From positions 372,001 to 436,000 of the forward strand of contig NZ_JANHJR010000004.1 of assembly GCF_024495425.1 (NCBI RefSeq): a stretch of DNA of 64,000 nt, given 5' to 3'. Each line of letters begins with the position of its first letter. The first letter of the stretch is position 1. Below are positions 54,091 to 63,268 of this stretch, in pieces. Below the pieces are notes generated by a model. That model worked only from the letters and a program-made list of their open reading frames with translations. It made no database searches and was not told the DNA's origin. The DNA is from Haloarchaeobius litoreus (GTDB taxonomy: Archaea; Halobacteriota; Halobacteria; Halobacteriales; Natrialbaceae). A program made the position numbers and the translations under genes.

Positions 54091-54259
54091 CGGTTCCGTG
54101 AAAGGGTCGGTTCGCTGGCTGTCCGCCCGGCGGCGAGCGCTCTGCGCTCACAGCGTCTAAGTGCTCAATAACTATTGGACGCCGAGGCGATGCACTGACG
54201 ATGCACCGTCAGAAACACTCGCAGGTCACCGAGCACGAACGGTCGTGCGGAGGGAAGCC

Positions 54260-55009
54260 GTGAGCAAGTCAGCACGACGGTACGACCTCGGCGTCCAGAG
54301 TTTCACGTACCGTGAGTTCAGCGTGCCCGACCTCTGTCAGGAACTCGGGGACACGGACGTGTCGGCGATCGAACTGTGCCACGAACACGTCACGCCCGAA
54401 ACCGAACGCGACGCGGTCGATACGATCCGACAGGACCTCGGGGACACCGGTATCGACATCTGTGGCTACGGTGTCGTGGAGTTCGACGCCGAGGACGACG
54501 AATCGGATATCCGGGAGACGATGTCGATGATCGACCACCTCGGGGGAGAGTACTGTTCACTGGAGTTCCCGCCGGCCGACAAGGACATCCGCGAGCGGTT
54601 GCTCTCCGTCGCTGCGGAGTTCGATCTCGATCTGGCGATCCACAACCACGGTCCCGGCGCGACCTACTCGACGGTGGACGATGTCACACGCGTCCTCGAC
54701 GAGACAGACGACACCCGGTTGGGGGCCTGCGTCGATACCGGTCACTACCTCCGGTCCGGGGAAGAGCCATCTGACGTGTTTCCGACTCTCGGCGAACGCG
54801 TCCTCGCGCTCCACGTGAAGGACTTCGTCGACGAGGAAACCGAGGCGATTCCAGGGAGCGGTCGGCTCGACATCCCGGAGTTGCTCGACATGCTCGACGA
54901 GGAGACGAACCTTGCACAGCCACTCGTCATCGAATACGAGGCCGACCCGGACGATCCGACCCCGGCCGTCGTCGAAGCGGTCGAGGCGTTTCAGCGAGCG
55001 ATGGAGTAG
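54260..55009 (+). CDS. Sugar phosphate isomerase/epimerase (xylose isomerase-like TIM barrel)
   Basis: A 249-residue TIM-barrel enzyme of the AP-endonuclease-2 type. YDLGVQSFTYREFSVPDLCQ is the first strand, HLGGEYCSLEFPPADKDIRE and LDLAIHNHGPGATYSTVDDV hold metal-binding Glu and His, and LGACVDTGHYLRSGEEPSDV and RVLALHVKDFVDEETEAIPG supply Asp/His ligands. It probably isomerises a sugar or inositol derivative. It is paired with the convergent Gfo/Idh/MocA gene, a common combination in sugar catabolism. Start GTG at 54260. Confidence 0.88.
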   Translation: MSKSARRYDLGVQSFTYREFSVPDLCQELGDTDVSAIELCHEHVTPETERDAVDTIRQDLGDTGIDICGYGVVEFDAEDDESDIRETMSMIDHLGGEYCSLEFPPADKDIRERLLSVAAEFDLDLAIHNHGPGATYSTVDDVTRVLDETDDTRLGACVDTGHYLRSGEEPSDVFPTLGERVLALHVKDFVDEETEAIPGSGRLDIPELLDMLDEETNLAQPLVIEYEADPDDPTPAVVEAVEAFQRAME

Positions 55010-55043
55010 CCGATATTCGTCGAAGGAGCCGCTGCGAGCTCGT

Positions 55044-56120
55044 TCAGTCGCTGCCGGAGGAGGCGGGCGAAAGCTGTCCGTCCGCGACCATCGATTCGAG
55101 CGGGTTGTCGTCGATGTCCAGCGGGAGATCGACGCGGCCGCGGCGACGAACCGACTCGTAGCCGGCGAAGATGATCTCGGTCGCGTTGAGTGCGTTCTTC
55201 GCGTCGAGCTCCGAGCGCCGTCCCGTCTCGAGCGCGTCGACGATGTCTCCGATCGCCCTGTCGATACAGGACGTTCCCGGGGCGAGCTCCTCGAACGTCA
55301 GTTCCTCACAGGCGTCCGAGTCGGTGCTGTAGACGTTGACGGCGAGTTTCTCGGTCAGGTGGACGTCCATGAAGCCGTCGCTGCCGACGAGACGCCAGTC
55401 ACCGTCGGCGACGTCGGCAGCCGGACCGGTCGCGGCCATCCCGAAGACACCGTTCTCGTACTCCCAGCACGCGAGCACCTGATTCTCGTTGTGCGTGCCG
55501 AACCGGATGTCCTCCTCCTGGTAGTCCAGCTGCCCGATGACCCACTTCGCGCTGTGTTCGTCATTGAAGTAGTTACACATGTCGACGGCGTGGGTCCCGT
55601 TGTCGTAGAAGTTGCCCCAGCTGTACTCGATGCGGCGGAGGTCACCGATCGCGCCGTCGTCGAGTCGCTGTTTCGCGACCCGGAAGGGGTCACCGAAACG
55701 ACGCATGTGGTTGAACGTCAGCTGCACGTCCTCGCGCTCGCAGGCCTCTGCCATCCGACGACTGCCGCCCCACGTGAGCGACATCGGTTTCTCACAGTGG
55801 ATCGCGTCGACGACGCCGCTCTCGGCGGTTCCGACGACGAGATCGGCGTGGGTCGCGGGCGGCGTGCAGTTGCTCACGATGTCCGGTTCCAGCGCTGCGA
55901 GCATCTCCTGGTAATCGGTGAACACGCCTTCGGCCGGGATGTCGAACTCCTCAGCGAACGCAGCGGCGTTCTCCTCGACGATGTCGGCACAGCCGACGAG
56001 TCGGCAGTTGTCGAGTTGCTCGTAGGCCTCGGCGTGCTGGTAAGCCATGGCAAACCCATCGACGGAGGGTTCGTCGGGGTTTGCTCCGGTTCCGATGAAT
56101 GCGATGTCGAACGACGTCAC
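55044..56120 (-). CDS. Gfo/Idh/MocA-family oxidoreductase
   Basis: A 358-residue enzyme. The N-terminal SFDIAFIGTGANPDEPSVDG holds the NAD loop, AIHCEKPMSLTWGGSRRMAE holds the EKP motif and FYDNGTHAVDMCNYFND holds the catalytic Asp-His pair near residue 175. It would oxidise a sugar or cyclitol using NAD(P). It converges on the sugar isomerase gene with 34 bp between, so both may work on the same substrate. Confidence 0.9.
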   Translation of the reverse strand: MTSFDIAFIGTGANPDEPSVDGFAMAYQHAEAYEQLDNCRLVGCADIVEENAAAFAEEFDIPAEGVFTDYQEMLAALEPDIVSNCTPPATHADLVVGTAESGVVDAIHCEKPMSLTWGGSRRMAEACEREDVQLTFNHMRRFGDPFRVAKQRLDDGAIGDLRRIEYSWGNFYDNGTHAVDMCNYFNDEHSAKWVIGQLDYQEEDIRFGTHNENQVLACWEYENGVFGMAATGPAADVADGDWRLVGSDGFMDVHLTEKLAVNVYSTDSDACEELTFEELAPGTSCIDRAIGDIVDALETGRRSELDAKNALNATEIIFAGYESVRRRGRVDLPLDIDDNPLESMVADGQLSPASSGSD

Positions 56121-56796
56121 GACTGGGAGACACCCCTCGTTGTGGGAGCAGACGACAGATGCGTTGCCCAGCGCGGTACCGACCGGTCGATTAATGCAGT
56201 ATTTATCGCCACAGCCGTTCTTTGGTTGCTGTTCATATTAGCCGCCAGGGGTTTTCTCTATATATGGCTTATTACTGGACACATTTAGTTACGAACGTTT
56301 GATAACCAGCCGCTATCCAGTTACGGTCCCGCCAGTTTCGTGTGGGACTGTCGATCACGATCGTTATTGGATAGGATTACTGTCCCTCTCGCTCAGTAAG
56401 TAAAGTATATCGAACATGATTCGGCGGTGAGTCACCCCGAATCGAGACCCGCAATAGAATGAGACGGTCCCGCAGGAGAGTAGAACCGTGCTTCGGAGGT
56501 TTTAGTCTGTCTCAATCGGGTTGGAGATGCTGGTCGTCGTGGTGCGTTCTCGCTCAGTGATCGGGGTATACTGGTCAGATTTCGGAGTACTCCTCTCGCC
56601 ACAACGATGCTGGAAGAAACTGATGCAAGGGTCCCAGTAAGCCCGGAGCGGCTCGATAAACGATGAGAAGGGTGATAAGCGAGTCAATCCATGTTCTCCT
56701 ACCACGGAGTCGGCCAATGAAGACCCACAGAGTACGTCGTAACCAGGCTGAGTCGGCAATTCCGCCGATCGGTGTCGGGAATTCAATTTTTTAACT
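56121..56796. other. AT-rich gap between sugar and transferase genes
   Basis: 676 bp of visibly lower G+C. On the plus strand, the end of an open frame reads AVFIATAVLWLLFILAARGF and LYIWLITGHI to a stop at 56288, like the last helix of a membrane protein whose gene is gone; it is too short to call. The rest shows no family match. The gap probably contains the promoters of both flanking genes and may be a recombination scar. Confidence 0.4.
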
Positions 56797-58020
56797 ATGA
56801 GCAAACAGTCCAGCACTCCGACTGAACAGACAACAGTATCGCAAACGCGTCGGAGCGATCTGAAGCGTATTGCGATGGTAACAACACCCGGTGATGGCTC
56901 GTGTGGAATCGGTACGTACGCGCGAGACCTCATCGACGGCATCGACGCAGTTGACGCAGAGGTCGTCGAGATCCCGCAGGACGAGCACTCGGTCGCTGGC
57001 TTTCTGCAGCTCGCTCTGCGCGCGGCACGCAGGGGCGGAGACGTGGTCCACGTACAACACGAGTACGGGCTCTTTCGCCGCCCGGGAAGCAAGTATCCCG
57101 GCGTGCTCGGCGTCGTCTTCTTCCCGGTGCTCTACGTCGCCTGCGCACTCCAGTCGAAAGACATCGTCGTTACGATGCACTCGGTGCTCGATTTCGAGCC
57201 GGACGAGGCACCGTTTTCGGTCAGACTCTATCTCCTGACGATGCACAAGCTTCTGGCGATCTGCTCGACGCACCTTATCTTTCTCGCACCCGATTGCGCC
57301 TCGAAGTTCCGAGACGACATCGCGCTCGGAACGGAGGAGTATAGCCTGCTCTCACACGGCGTGAACACCGACGTATCGCCCGACGTGTCGCAGGCGCAAG
57401 CCAAGCGACGGTTCGGCTACGACCAAGACGAGACGGTCATCGCCATCCCCGGATTCATCCGACCACCGAAGGGCCACGATATATTCATCGAGGTCGCGTC
57501 GAGACTCCCCGAATACGAGTTCATGATCGCAGGCGGTGCACGACCGAAGGGCGAGGACTTCGAGTTTGCGGAACAGATCAGATCGGAGGCACCGGACAAC
57601 GTGACCGTCACGGGCGTCCTCGACGACCGCGACTACTGGACTGCCCTCAAAGCGCCCGACCTTGCCGTGCTTCCGTACCGCGTCGTGACACAGAGCGGGA
57701 CGTTCAACGCGTGTGCGACGCAGGAACTTCCGGTCCTCGCCAGCGACGCCAGGTACTTCGAACGCATCCAGGGGACGTGGGGAACGCCGGAGACCACTGA
57801 TATCTCCGACGTCGACGAGGTGGTCGAGCGCGTCCGGCAACTTCTCGAAGGTGGGAGCCGCCGAACGGGACTCGCCGAGAGCATCGCCCAGTACAAACAG
57901 GCCAACAGTTTCGAGCAGGTCGGCACCGACCACCGACGGATTTACCACCGCATACAACACGGCACAGACGGTGAACCTCATCGGTCCGTCGATTCGAATC
58001 AGTTCGCCGGGTCGTCCTGA
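56797..58020 (+). CDS. GT4-family glycosyltransferase
   Basis: A 407-residue transferase. After a Ser/Thr-rich leader it begins RIAMVTTPGDGSCGIGTYAR, the GT4 loop. The donor domain has VIAIPGFIRPPKGHDIFIEV, EYEFMIAGGARPKGEDFEFA and DLAVLPYRVVTQSGTFNACA, where the usual acidic donor-site pattern is less clear. It resembles the sugar transferases that work with FkbM and surface glycan genes. Start at ATG 56797. Confidence 0.85.
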   Translation: MSKQSSTPTEQTTVSQTRRSDLKRIAMVTTPGDGSCGIGTYARDLIDGIDAVDAEVVEIPQDEHSVAGFLQLALRAARRGGDVVHVQHEYGLFRRPGSKYPGVLGVVFFPVLYVACALQSKDIVVTMHSVLDFEPDEAPFSVRLYLLTMHKLLAICSTHLIFLAPDCASKFRDDIALGTEEYSLLSHGVNTDVSPDVSQAQAKRRFGYDQDETVIAIPGFIRPPKGHDIFIEVASRLPEYEFMIAGGARPKGEDFEFAEQIRSEAPDNVTVTGVLDDRDYWTALKAPDLAVLPYRVVTQSGTFNACATQELPVLASDARYFERIQGTWGTPETTDISDVDEVVERVRQLLEGGSRRTGLAESIAQYKQANSFEQVGTDHRRIYHRIQHGTDGEPHRSVDSNQFAGSS

Positions 58021-58217
58021 TAGAGATGCGAGGAGATTGCCTGCCGTTTTCAGACCAGGATGAATCCGACGATCGACTACACAGACCACGTCGATCGTAC
58101 GACCTGATATTCCTCGTACCGTCGACCGATCACTCTGAGGGGTCGGTACAGTGGAGGACTCCACGGGCGTCCGGTCTGGGCGAGCAACTCAACTGACTCG
58201 GCAACGAATGGACTGTC

Positions 58218-58733
58218 ATGAACGATGACCCGCTCAACAACCTCGACCGGCGCATCCTGCACCTGTTGCAGATAGACGCCCGCGGGGCCTCCGATACGGA
58301 TATCGCCAACGAGACGGACGTCACTGGCACGACCATCCATAACCGCATCAAGGGGCTGGAGGACCAGGGCATCATCACCGGCTACCATCCGGAAATCGAC
58401 TACGAGAAGGCGGGCTATCCGATGCAGGTCCTGTTCATCTGCTCGACCGACCTCTCCAACCGGTCGGAGATGGCGGAGAAAGCCCTTGAAGTTCGGGGTG
58501 TCGTCAACGTCCGGCAGATGCTGTCCGGCGAGGAGAACCTCCACGTCGAGGTCGTCGCCGAATCAACCTCCGAGATCGAAGAGAGTACGGACCAGTTGGA
58601 CAGCCTCGGCCTGCGAATCGTGAGTAGCAACATTCTGGCGGAAGAACACATCCAGCCGTGGAATCACTTCCATCAGGAGTTCGCCGGCGAGGACGCCGAT
58701 ACGCCCGATGAGATCGGTTCGACAGACGAATAG
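58218..58733 (+). CDS. Lrp/AsnC-family transcriptional regulator
   Basis: A 171-residue regulator. The HTH is LDRRILHLLQIDARGASDTD, ETDVTGTTIHNRIKGLEDQG (residues 8-50), followed by the linker IITGYHPEIDYEKAGYPMQV and a RAM-like domain with VVNVRQMLSGEENLHVEVVA. The C-terminal 35 residues are acidic and extra to the family. It sits upstream of module 2 and could regulate it. Start ATG at 58218. Confidence 0.88.
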   Translation: MNDDPLNNLDRRILHLLQIDARGASDTDIANETDVTGTTIHNRIKGLEDQGIITGYHPEIDYEKAGYPMQVLFICSTDLSNRSEMAEKALEVRGVVNVRQMLSGEENLHVEVVAESTSEIEESTDQLDSLGLRIVSSNILAEEHIQPWNHFHQEFAGEDADTPDEIGSTDE

Positions 58734-58807
58734 TCGCCCGCCGAGATCCGGGGTCAGTTGGAGTACTGAACTCCTTCCCGCGTCCCCCGGTCTACTGACC
58801 TCGACCT

Positions 58808-58822
58808 CTTGGGAAAGTCAAG
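58808..58822 (+). promoter_or_regulatory. Conserved upstream element of DUF7344-type gene, copy 2
   Basis: CTTGGGAAAGTCAAG, identical to the element at 48630-48644 and at the same 86-nt distance from its start codon (GTG 58909). The AT-rich segment GAATTATAGCAAAAAAGATA further downstream also aligns with the first promoter. Confidence 0.65.
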
Positions 58823-58908
58823 CAAACGTCCGGTCTCGCTCGATATTATCAATTATGTAGAATTATAGCAAAAAAGATAATAAGGTGGTGCGGTCCGAAG
58901 GGTTGGTC

Positions 58909-59265
58909 GTGGCATCATCGAACACCGCAGAACTGGGCGAGACATTCGGCGTGTTGGCGCATCCCTACCGTCGCTACGTGTTGTACTACCTGCGAAAACA
59001 CTCCGGGGCGGTCGCCATCGATACCCTCACAGCGATGCTGACCAACGAACTGGACGGTCCATCCGCGACGGCCGGGACGGAGACGCCCGAACACATCGAG
59101 GTCGCCCTTCATCACACGCACCTCCCGAAACTCGCTGATGCCGGCCTCATCACGGCTGTACAGGATGGGCAATCGATCGAACTCGTCGGGATGAATGGCC
59201 ACGCCCAGTTCATCGACGATTCGGCTCGTATCGACGGCTATGCACTGCCCGCCGCGGGCGATTGA
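58909..59265 (+). CDS. DUF7344-type winged-helix regulator (module 2)
   Basis: A 118-residue protein from the GTG at 58909 (reads MASSNTAELGETFGVLAHPY), matching the start of the module 1 copy. The core has YRRYVLYYLRKHSGAVAIDT, EVALHHTHLPKLADAGLITA and IELVGMNGHAQFIDDSARID. GTG codons at 58885 and 58888 would add 7 or 8 residues absent from the paralogue. It probably binds its own promoter. It leads the intact module 2. Confidence 0.85.
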   Translation: MASSNTAELGETFGVLAHPYRRYVLYYLRKHSGAVAIDTLTAMLTNELDGPSATAGTETPEHIEVALHHTHLPKLADAGLITAVQDGQSIELVGMNGHAQFIDDSARIDGYALPAAGD

Positions 59266-59320
59266 GAACACTGCCTCGACCACATCAATCCCGTCCACGA
59301 CGCCGACCCAGAGAGCTACT

Positions 59321-59593
59321 ATGACAGAAGCCCACGACCACGAGATCGTTCGCCGAGAACTGAACACTGACAGAGAGGAGCCGGCTGTTGCGATAGCGGA
59401 AGTTGTCGCTGAGCTCGAAGGAAAGCCAGCGGACGAGTTGACATCGACCTACGACTGCATCGATGGGATGATATCGGAGTTGTATTCGAACCCGCCGTCA
59501 CCAGAGGCACAGATGACGGTCGAATTCACGTACAGCGGCTACCGCATCACCGTCGAGCAGAGCGGCACCGCGGAGTTCGTCCGTGTGTCGTAA
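59321..59593 (+). CDS. HalOD1 output-domain protein
   Basis: A 90-residue single HalOD1 domain with PAVAIAEVVAELEGKPADEL, CIDGMISELYSNPPSPEAQM and VEFTYSGYRITVEQSGTAEF. HalOD1 is a small output module of haloarchaeal signalling proteins, with no known activity. It follows the DUF7344-type gene by 55 bp. After it, to 59842, an open frame of 72 codons on the plus strand has no family match and is not called. Confidence 0.85.
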   Translation: MTEAHDHEIVRRELNTDREEPAVAIAEVVAELEGKPADELTSTYDCIDGMISELYSNPPSPEAQMTVEFTYSGYRITVEQSGTAEFVRVS

Positions 59594-59842
59594 CCGCTGT
59601 CGGCCGAATGCCAGACAAAGGTAGTGTATCCACGCTCGGTCGGACGGGGCCAGCGGTCAACTCGCATCGTTGGCGAGGGGATGGTTCGTGCGATGTTCTC
59701 TCTGAAGGAGGGGTTCCAGCCGAGGCGAGGCTCGTGATTGCGATAACCGACACTGCACGAGCACACCGCTCCGTTCTCGACCAGTACACGATGGGTAACA
59801 ACCTGTCAGCAGAGTCATCACCGTGAGAGACGATAGCAACTC

Positions 59843-60040
59843 ATGGGAACCGAAATGCACCAACAATGGGAATACAGGACACTCGAACCGCCAAAGGGAT
59901 TGACCAAGCGAGAGACGGTCGACCCGACGGACGAACTCAACCGCCTCGGTGCAGAGGGCTGGGAACTCGCGGAGACGATCAGCTACGACGGTGGCGGCAC
60001 GAAATTACTGCTGTTCAAACGCCCAGTCTCCCATGAGTGA
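59843..60040 (+). CDS. DUF4177-type small protein (module 2)
   Basis: A 65-residue protein, paralogue of 49485-49691: QQWEYRTLEPPKGLTKRETV, LNRLGAEGWELAETISYDGG and GTKLLLFKRPVSHE. Its stop overlaps the start of the membrane protein by eight bases, mirroring module 1. ATG at 59843. Confidence 0.87.
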   Translation: MGTEMHQQWEYRTLEPPKGLTKRETVDPTDELNRLGAEGWELAETISYDGGGTKLLLFKRPVSHE

Positions 60041-61028
60041 CCTCTCGACGGACACCACGCTCCGTGAGCGGACGGACGTCAACAGGTACTGGTTCTGGTT
60101 GCTGCTCGGGGCCAACCGGTGGGTCGTCGCCGGCGGGCTCGCGTTCCTGATCTTCTTCGTTTTCATGATCTGGGGCGTGACGAAGCCGGTGTCGTTGCAC
60201 TCGACCATGCAGTCGAGCGACATGGTCGAGACGGTGTTCGCCGGTCTCGTCGGCGCGATCATCACGGGAACGACGCTCGTCGTCACGATCAATCAGCTCG
60301 TCCTCTCCCAGGAAATCGGCTCCCTCGGGAACCAGCGGAGTCGGATGGACCGGACGATGGATTTCCGCCAGAACACCGATAGCCTTCTCGGGATGACGAC
60401 GCCCGCCGACCCAGCGGCCTACCTCGAAGCACTCATCGAAACGAGCGAACAGCGAGCAGAGACACTGCGGGACACACTCTCCGAGACTGAAAACCAGGAG
60501 CTCTCCAGGAAGGTGGACGAGTACGTCACCGACCTGTTGGAGAACGCCGACCACGCACGCACCCACCTCGAAGACACCGACTTCGGCACCTTCGACGTCT
60601 TATCGCCCGCGCTCGATTACAGCTATGATCGGAAGATGCACGACGTTCGCCGGATCGGGATGGAGTACGAAGCCTCCCTCACCGACGAGGAACGAAGCGC
60701 GTTCAGAAACCTGCTCGAGGCGCTTACGATGTACGGGGTGGTCCGCGAGTACATCAAGGACCTCTACATCCAGTGGGCGCTGGTGAAACTCTCACGAGCC
60801 ATCCTGTACGCCGCGGTGATCGCACTCACCGTCGCTGGGGGGATGGTCGTCTTCGTCGACCCGACGACGTTCCCCGGCACGTTCCTCGGCATCGAGAGCA
60901 TTCTCTGGGTCGTGAGCGCCGCGTTTGCCATCTCGGTGCTGCCGTTTCTCCTGTTCACATCCTACATCCTGCGGCTCGCGACGCTCGCCAAACAGACGCT
61001 CTCGATGGGACCGCTCATGCTCAGCTGA
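60033..61028 (+). CDS. Four-helix membrane protein (module 2)
   Basis: A 331-residue paralogue of the module 1 membrane protein. N-terminal helices are GGLAFLIFFVFMIWGV and VFAGLVGAIITGTTLVVTI; the segment NQLVLSQEIGSLGNQRSRMD and FRQNTDSLLGMTTPADPAAY is the best conserved. The middle is charged and helical (about 110-240), then helices ILYAAVIALTVAGGMVVFVD and ILWVVSAAFAISVLPFLLFT. The common motif shape suggests a membrane sensor or channel-like protein, but nothing is proven. Start ATG at 60033. Confidence 0.85.
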   Translation: MSDLSTDTTLRERTDVNRYWFWLLLGANRWVVAGGLAFLIFFVFMIWGVTKPVSLHSTMQSSDMVETVFAGLVGAIITGTTLVVTINQLVLSQEIGSLGNQRSRMDRTMDFRQNTDSLLGMTTPADPAAYLEALIETSEQRAETLRDTLSETENQELSRKVDEYVTDLLENADHARTHLEDTDFGTFDVLSPALDYSYDRKMHDVRRIGMEYEASLTDEERSAFRNLLEALTMYGVVREYIKDLYIQWALVKLSRAILYAAVIALTVAGGMVVFVDPTTFPGTFLGIESILWVVSAAFAISVLPFLLFTSYILRLATLAKQTLSMGPLMLS

Positions 61029-61170
61029 CCTGCGACAGGGTTCGAACGCGTACTACGCAGGTCGCCCATGTGGACGCGACGGAGCCCGGACGGAGAGTGG
61101 TCGAACAGGGCACGGGTCCGGGTTCGATGATGGCACGTGCCTCCCGCGGCGAAATGGACCAGGCGACGAC

Positions 61171-61178
61171 TTATACAT
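61171..61178 (+). promoter_or_regulatory. TATA box of the GNAT gene
   Basis: TTATACAT centred 25 nt before the ATG at 61199, a leaderless-promoter distance. A promoter here means the GNAT gene can be transcribed apart from the upstream membrane gene. Confidence 0.45.
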
Positions 61179-61198
61179 GTTCGACGATAACTTATCGC

Positions 61199-61948
61199 AT
61201 GGAAGTTCGCCCTGCGGAGTCGGACGACCGGGACCGTATCAGAGCGATCACACGCGACTCTCTGCAATCGTCGTACTCGCTCAGCCCACAGCAGATCGAG
61301 TCGATACTCGAGCAGGAGTTCGACGACGCGTCGCTGGACGACCTGCTCGACGATCCCGATACGACGGTGCTCGTCGTCGACGAGACGATCGACGGCACGG
61401 AGGCTGTCTACGGGTTCATCACCGTCGAGGTCGGAACACGAGCGACGATCCGGTGGCTCCACGTGGACCCGGAGGCGCGGGGCAGGGGCATCGCCACGGC
61501 GCTGCTCGGTCGCGTTCGCGAAGAGTTCGTCGAGAAGCCGATCGCGGCGTCTGTCCTCGAGGATGCCGTCGAGGGCGGCGAGTTCCTCAAGGGGTTCGGC
61601 CTCAAGGAGACCGACCACGACCAGATACTGCTCGGTGGGGAGGAGTTCGGTGTCACCATGTTCGCCGAGGGACAGGGGTCGGAGACGTTGACCGAACCCG
61701 CCGTCCCGATCCCCGAGTCAGTCACCGTCGACGGAGTTTCCCGGCCCGTCGACCGTGACGATAGCGTTCCCGGTAGGGAGGCCCCGTTCTTCACGGTGTA
61801 CGCTGCGGAGGGTGAGCAGGACGCGTACGGGTACTTCTGTTCACAGTGCGGCAGTACGAACGTCTCCGCCGACGGACAGGACAGGCTCGAGTGTGGGGAC
61901 TGTGGCAACTCACACCTGGCCGACGAGTGGGACGACGCGTATCTTTGA
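61199..61948 (+). CDS. GNAT acetyltransferase with C-terminal zinc ribbon (module 2)
   Basis: A 249-residue protein starting MEVRPAESDDRDRIRAITRD. The acetyl-CoA motif A is ATIRWLHVDPEARGRGIATA (R/Q-x-x-G-x-G/A). The C-terminus carries a CxxC-x-CxxC zinc ribbon, GYFCSQCGSTNVSADGQDRL and ECGDCGNSHLADEWD. This fusion suggests acetylation of a nucleic-acid-bound or protein substrate. The module 1 copy is a pseudogene. Start ATG at 61199; longer frames upstream are shadows of the membrane gene. Confidence 0.87.
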   Translation: MEVRPAESDDRDRIRAITRDSLQSSYSLSPQQIESILEQEFDDASLDDLLDDPDTTVLVVDETIDGTEAVYGFITVEVGTRATIRWLHVDPEARGRGIATALLGRVREEFVEKPIAASVLEDAVEGGEFLKGFGLKETDHDQILLGGEEFGVTMFAEGQGSETLTEPAVPIPESVTVDGVSRPVDRDDSVPGREAPFFTVYAAEGEQDAYGYFCSQCGSTNVSADGQDRLECGDCGNSHLADEWDDAYL

Positions 61949-61978
61949 GACTGCCCGGCACGAGTTGACATTCAGACG

Positions 61979-63268
61979 ATGACAAACGCCCCCTCCGACG
62001 CCGACCGGAACTCCTCAGGCGGTGTGGTAGCTGCGGGCGATGAAGCGGACCAGCCAGACGAGCCGGCTGTCTACGATTGGCCCGACGATGAGGCCGAGTC
62101 ACGGATTGACGTGGGAGTCCTCGTCGCGCACTCACCTGGTGGAGCTGTCGAGCCGCTCCGGTCGTTCGCCGAGCGGATGGCCCGTGACGGTGTCGACGAG
62201 TTGGCGGCAGTCACGGACGCAGCGTGGCGGGTGCATTGTGTCGAACCGGACCCGCTCACCGACCGTGCTCCGCGACGGCCGTCCGAGTTCCTCGATGAAG
62301 CCGCGCTTCACATGACGAAACGCCCGTACGACCTGGTCGTCGTCGTGACCGACGTGCCACTCACCACGCGGGATGAGCGAACCGTCGAGGGACTCGCTTC
62401 CCCGCTCGCCCGCGTCGTCGTCGTCTCCACGCAACGACTCCTGCGGACTCACGACCGGGCGGCGGTCCGGGAGATCGACTCACCGGCCGTCCGCTGGAAC
62501 GCTGCGACTCTCCTCGTTCACCTCCTGGGGCACGTGTTTCGTGCGGACCACAGTGATGGCGGGGTGATGGCTCCGTTCTCGTTCGACCCGTCCCGACGGA
62601 GCGTCCCGCCGTTCGATGCGGACGTCACGGAACATCTCGAAGGGATCGCGAGCCGCATCCCCCAGGCGGACGTCTCGCGAGGGTGGCTTCGACGGCTGGT
62701 GTTTCACGCGGTGAGCCTCGTGCGGAATCCGGGTATCGTCGCCGCGACACTGCTGCAGAGTCGCGCACCGCTGCTCCCGTTCTCGCTTCCGCGCCTCTCG
62801 ACGGCCGCCGTGACGCCGACACTGATCCTCGTGTTCAGTGCCGAGGCGTGGGACGTCGGGCTGAACCTGACCAACCGCATCGCCGCGCTCTTCGCGATAG
62901 GGAGTATCATCGCTGCTGCACTCCATCTCCTGTACGTGCAGCGCCTGACGTTCCCACGAGAACACAGCCAGGTGTTCACCGAACACATGGCACTGGTGAA
63001 CGTGACCGTGTTTCTCATCCTCGTCGTGGCGATGACGGGACTCTTCCTCATCGTCGGGTCGATCATGCTCCTGATCGAACTCGCCGTCTTCCCGCCGAAC
63101 CTGATGACGAACTGGCCGAGCCTCGAAGATCCCACCGTCGGGCTCGTCGACCTTGTCCGTGTTGGGGTGTTCATCAGTACCCTCGGTGTGCTGTCGGGCG
63201 CGCTCGCCGGTGGTGCCGAAAATCGGATGGCACTCCGGCATCTCGCGCTCTTCCGTGACAGGCCGTAG
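61979..63268 (+). CDS. Membrane protein with metzincin-like N-terminal domain lacking catalytic Glu
   Basis: A 429-residue protein. The N-terminal domain (about 40-230) has YDLVVVVTDVPLTTRDERTV and ASPLARVVVVSTQRLLR, the strand pattern of archaemetzincin-type proteases. Then HLLGHVFRADH (His181, His185, His191) and GGVMAP (Met197) match HExxHxxGxxH plus the Met-turn, but the catalytic Glu is Leu182 and the Gly is Arg188. Four membrane helices follow from about residue 265. So it is probably a pseudo-enzyme sensor or a zinc-binding protein. It follows the GNAT gene by 30 bp. No named family is recognised by me. Confidence 0.8.
   Translation: MTNAPSDADRNSSGGVVAAGDEADQPDEPAVYDWPDDEAESRIDVGVLVAHSPGGAVEPLRSFAERMARDGVDELAAVTDAAWRVHCVEPDPLTDRAPRRPSEFLDEAALHMTKRPYDLVVVVTDVPLTTRDERTVEGLASPLARVVVVSTQRLLRTHDRAAVREIDSPAVRWNAATLLVHLLGHVFRADHSDGGVMAPFSFDPSRRSVPPFDADVTEHLEGIASRIPQADVSRGWLRRLVFHAVSLVRNPGIVAATLLQSRAPLLPFSLPRLSTAAVTPTLILVFSAEAWDVGLNLTNRIAALFAIGSIIAAALHLLYVQRLTFPREHSQVFTEHMALVNVTVFLILVVAMTGLFLIVGSIMLLIELAVFPPNLMTNWPSLEDPTVGLVDLVRVGVFISTLGVLSGALAGGAENRMALRHLALFRDRP

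Noticed and set aside
59608..59826. 72-codon open frame between the HalOD1 and DUF4177-type genes
   Set aside because: No family features, and the module 1 counterpart has nothing similar; left as intergenic.
61979..63268. Active archaemetzincin protease
   Set aside because: The catalytic Glu of HExxH is Leu, so hydrolysis by the usual mechanism is not supported.
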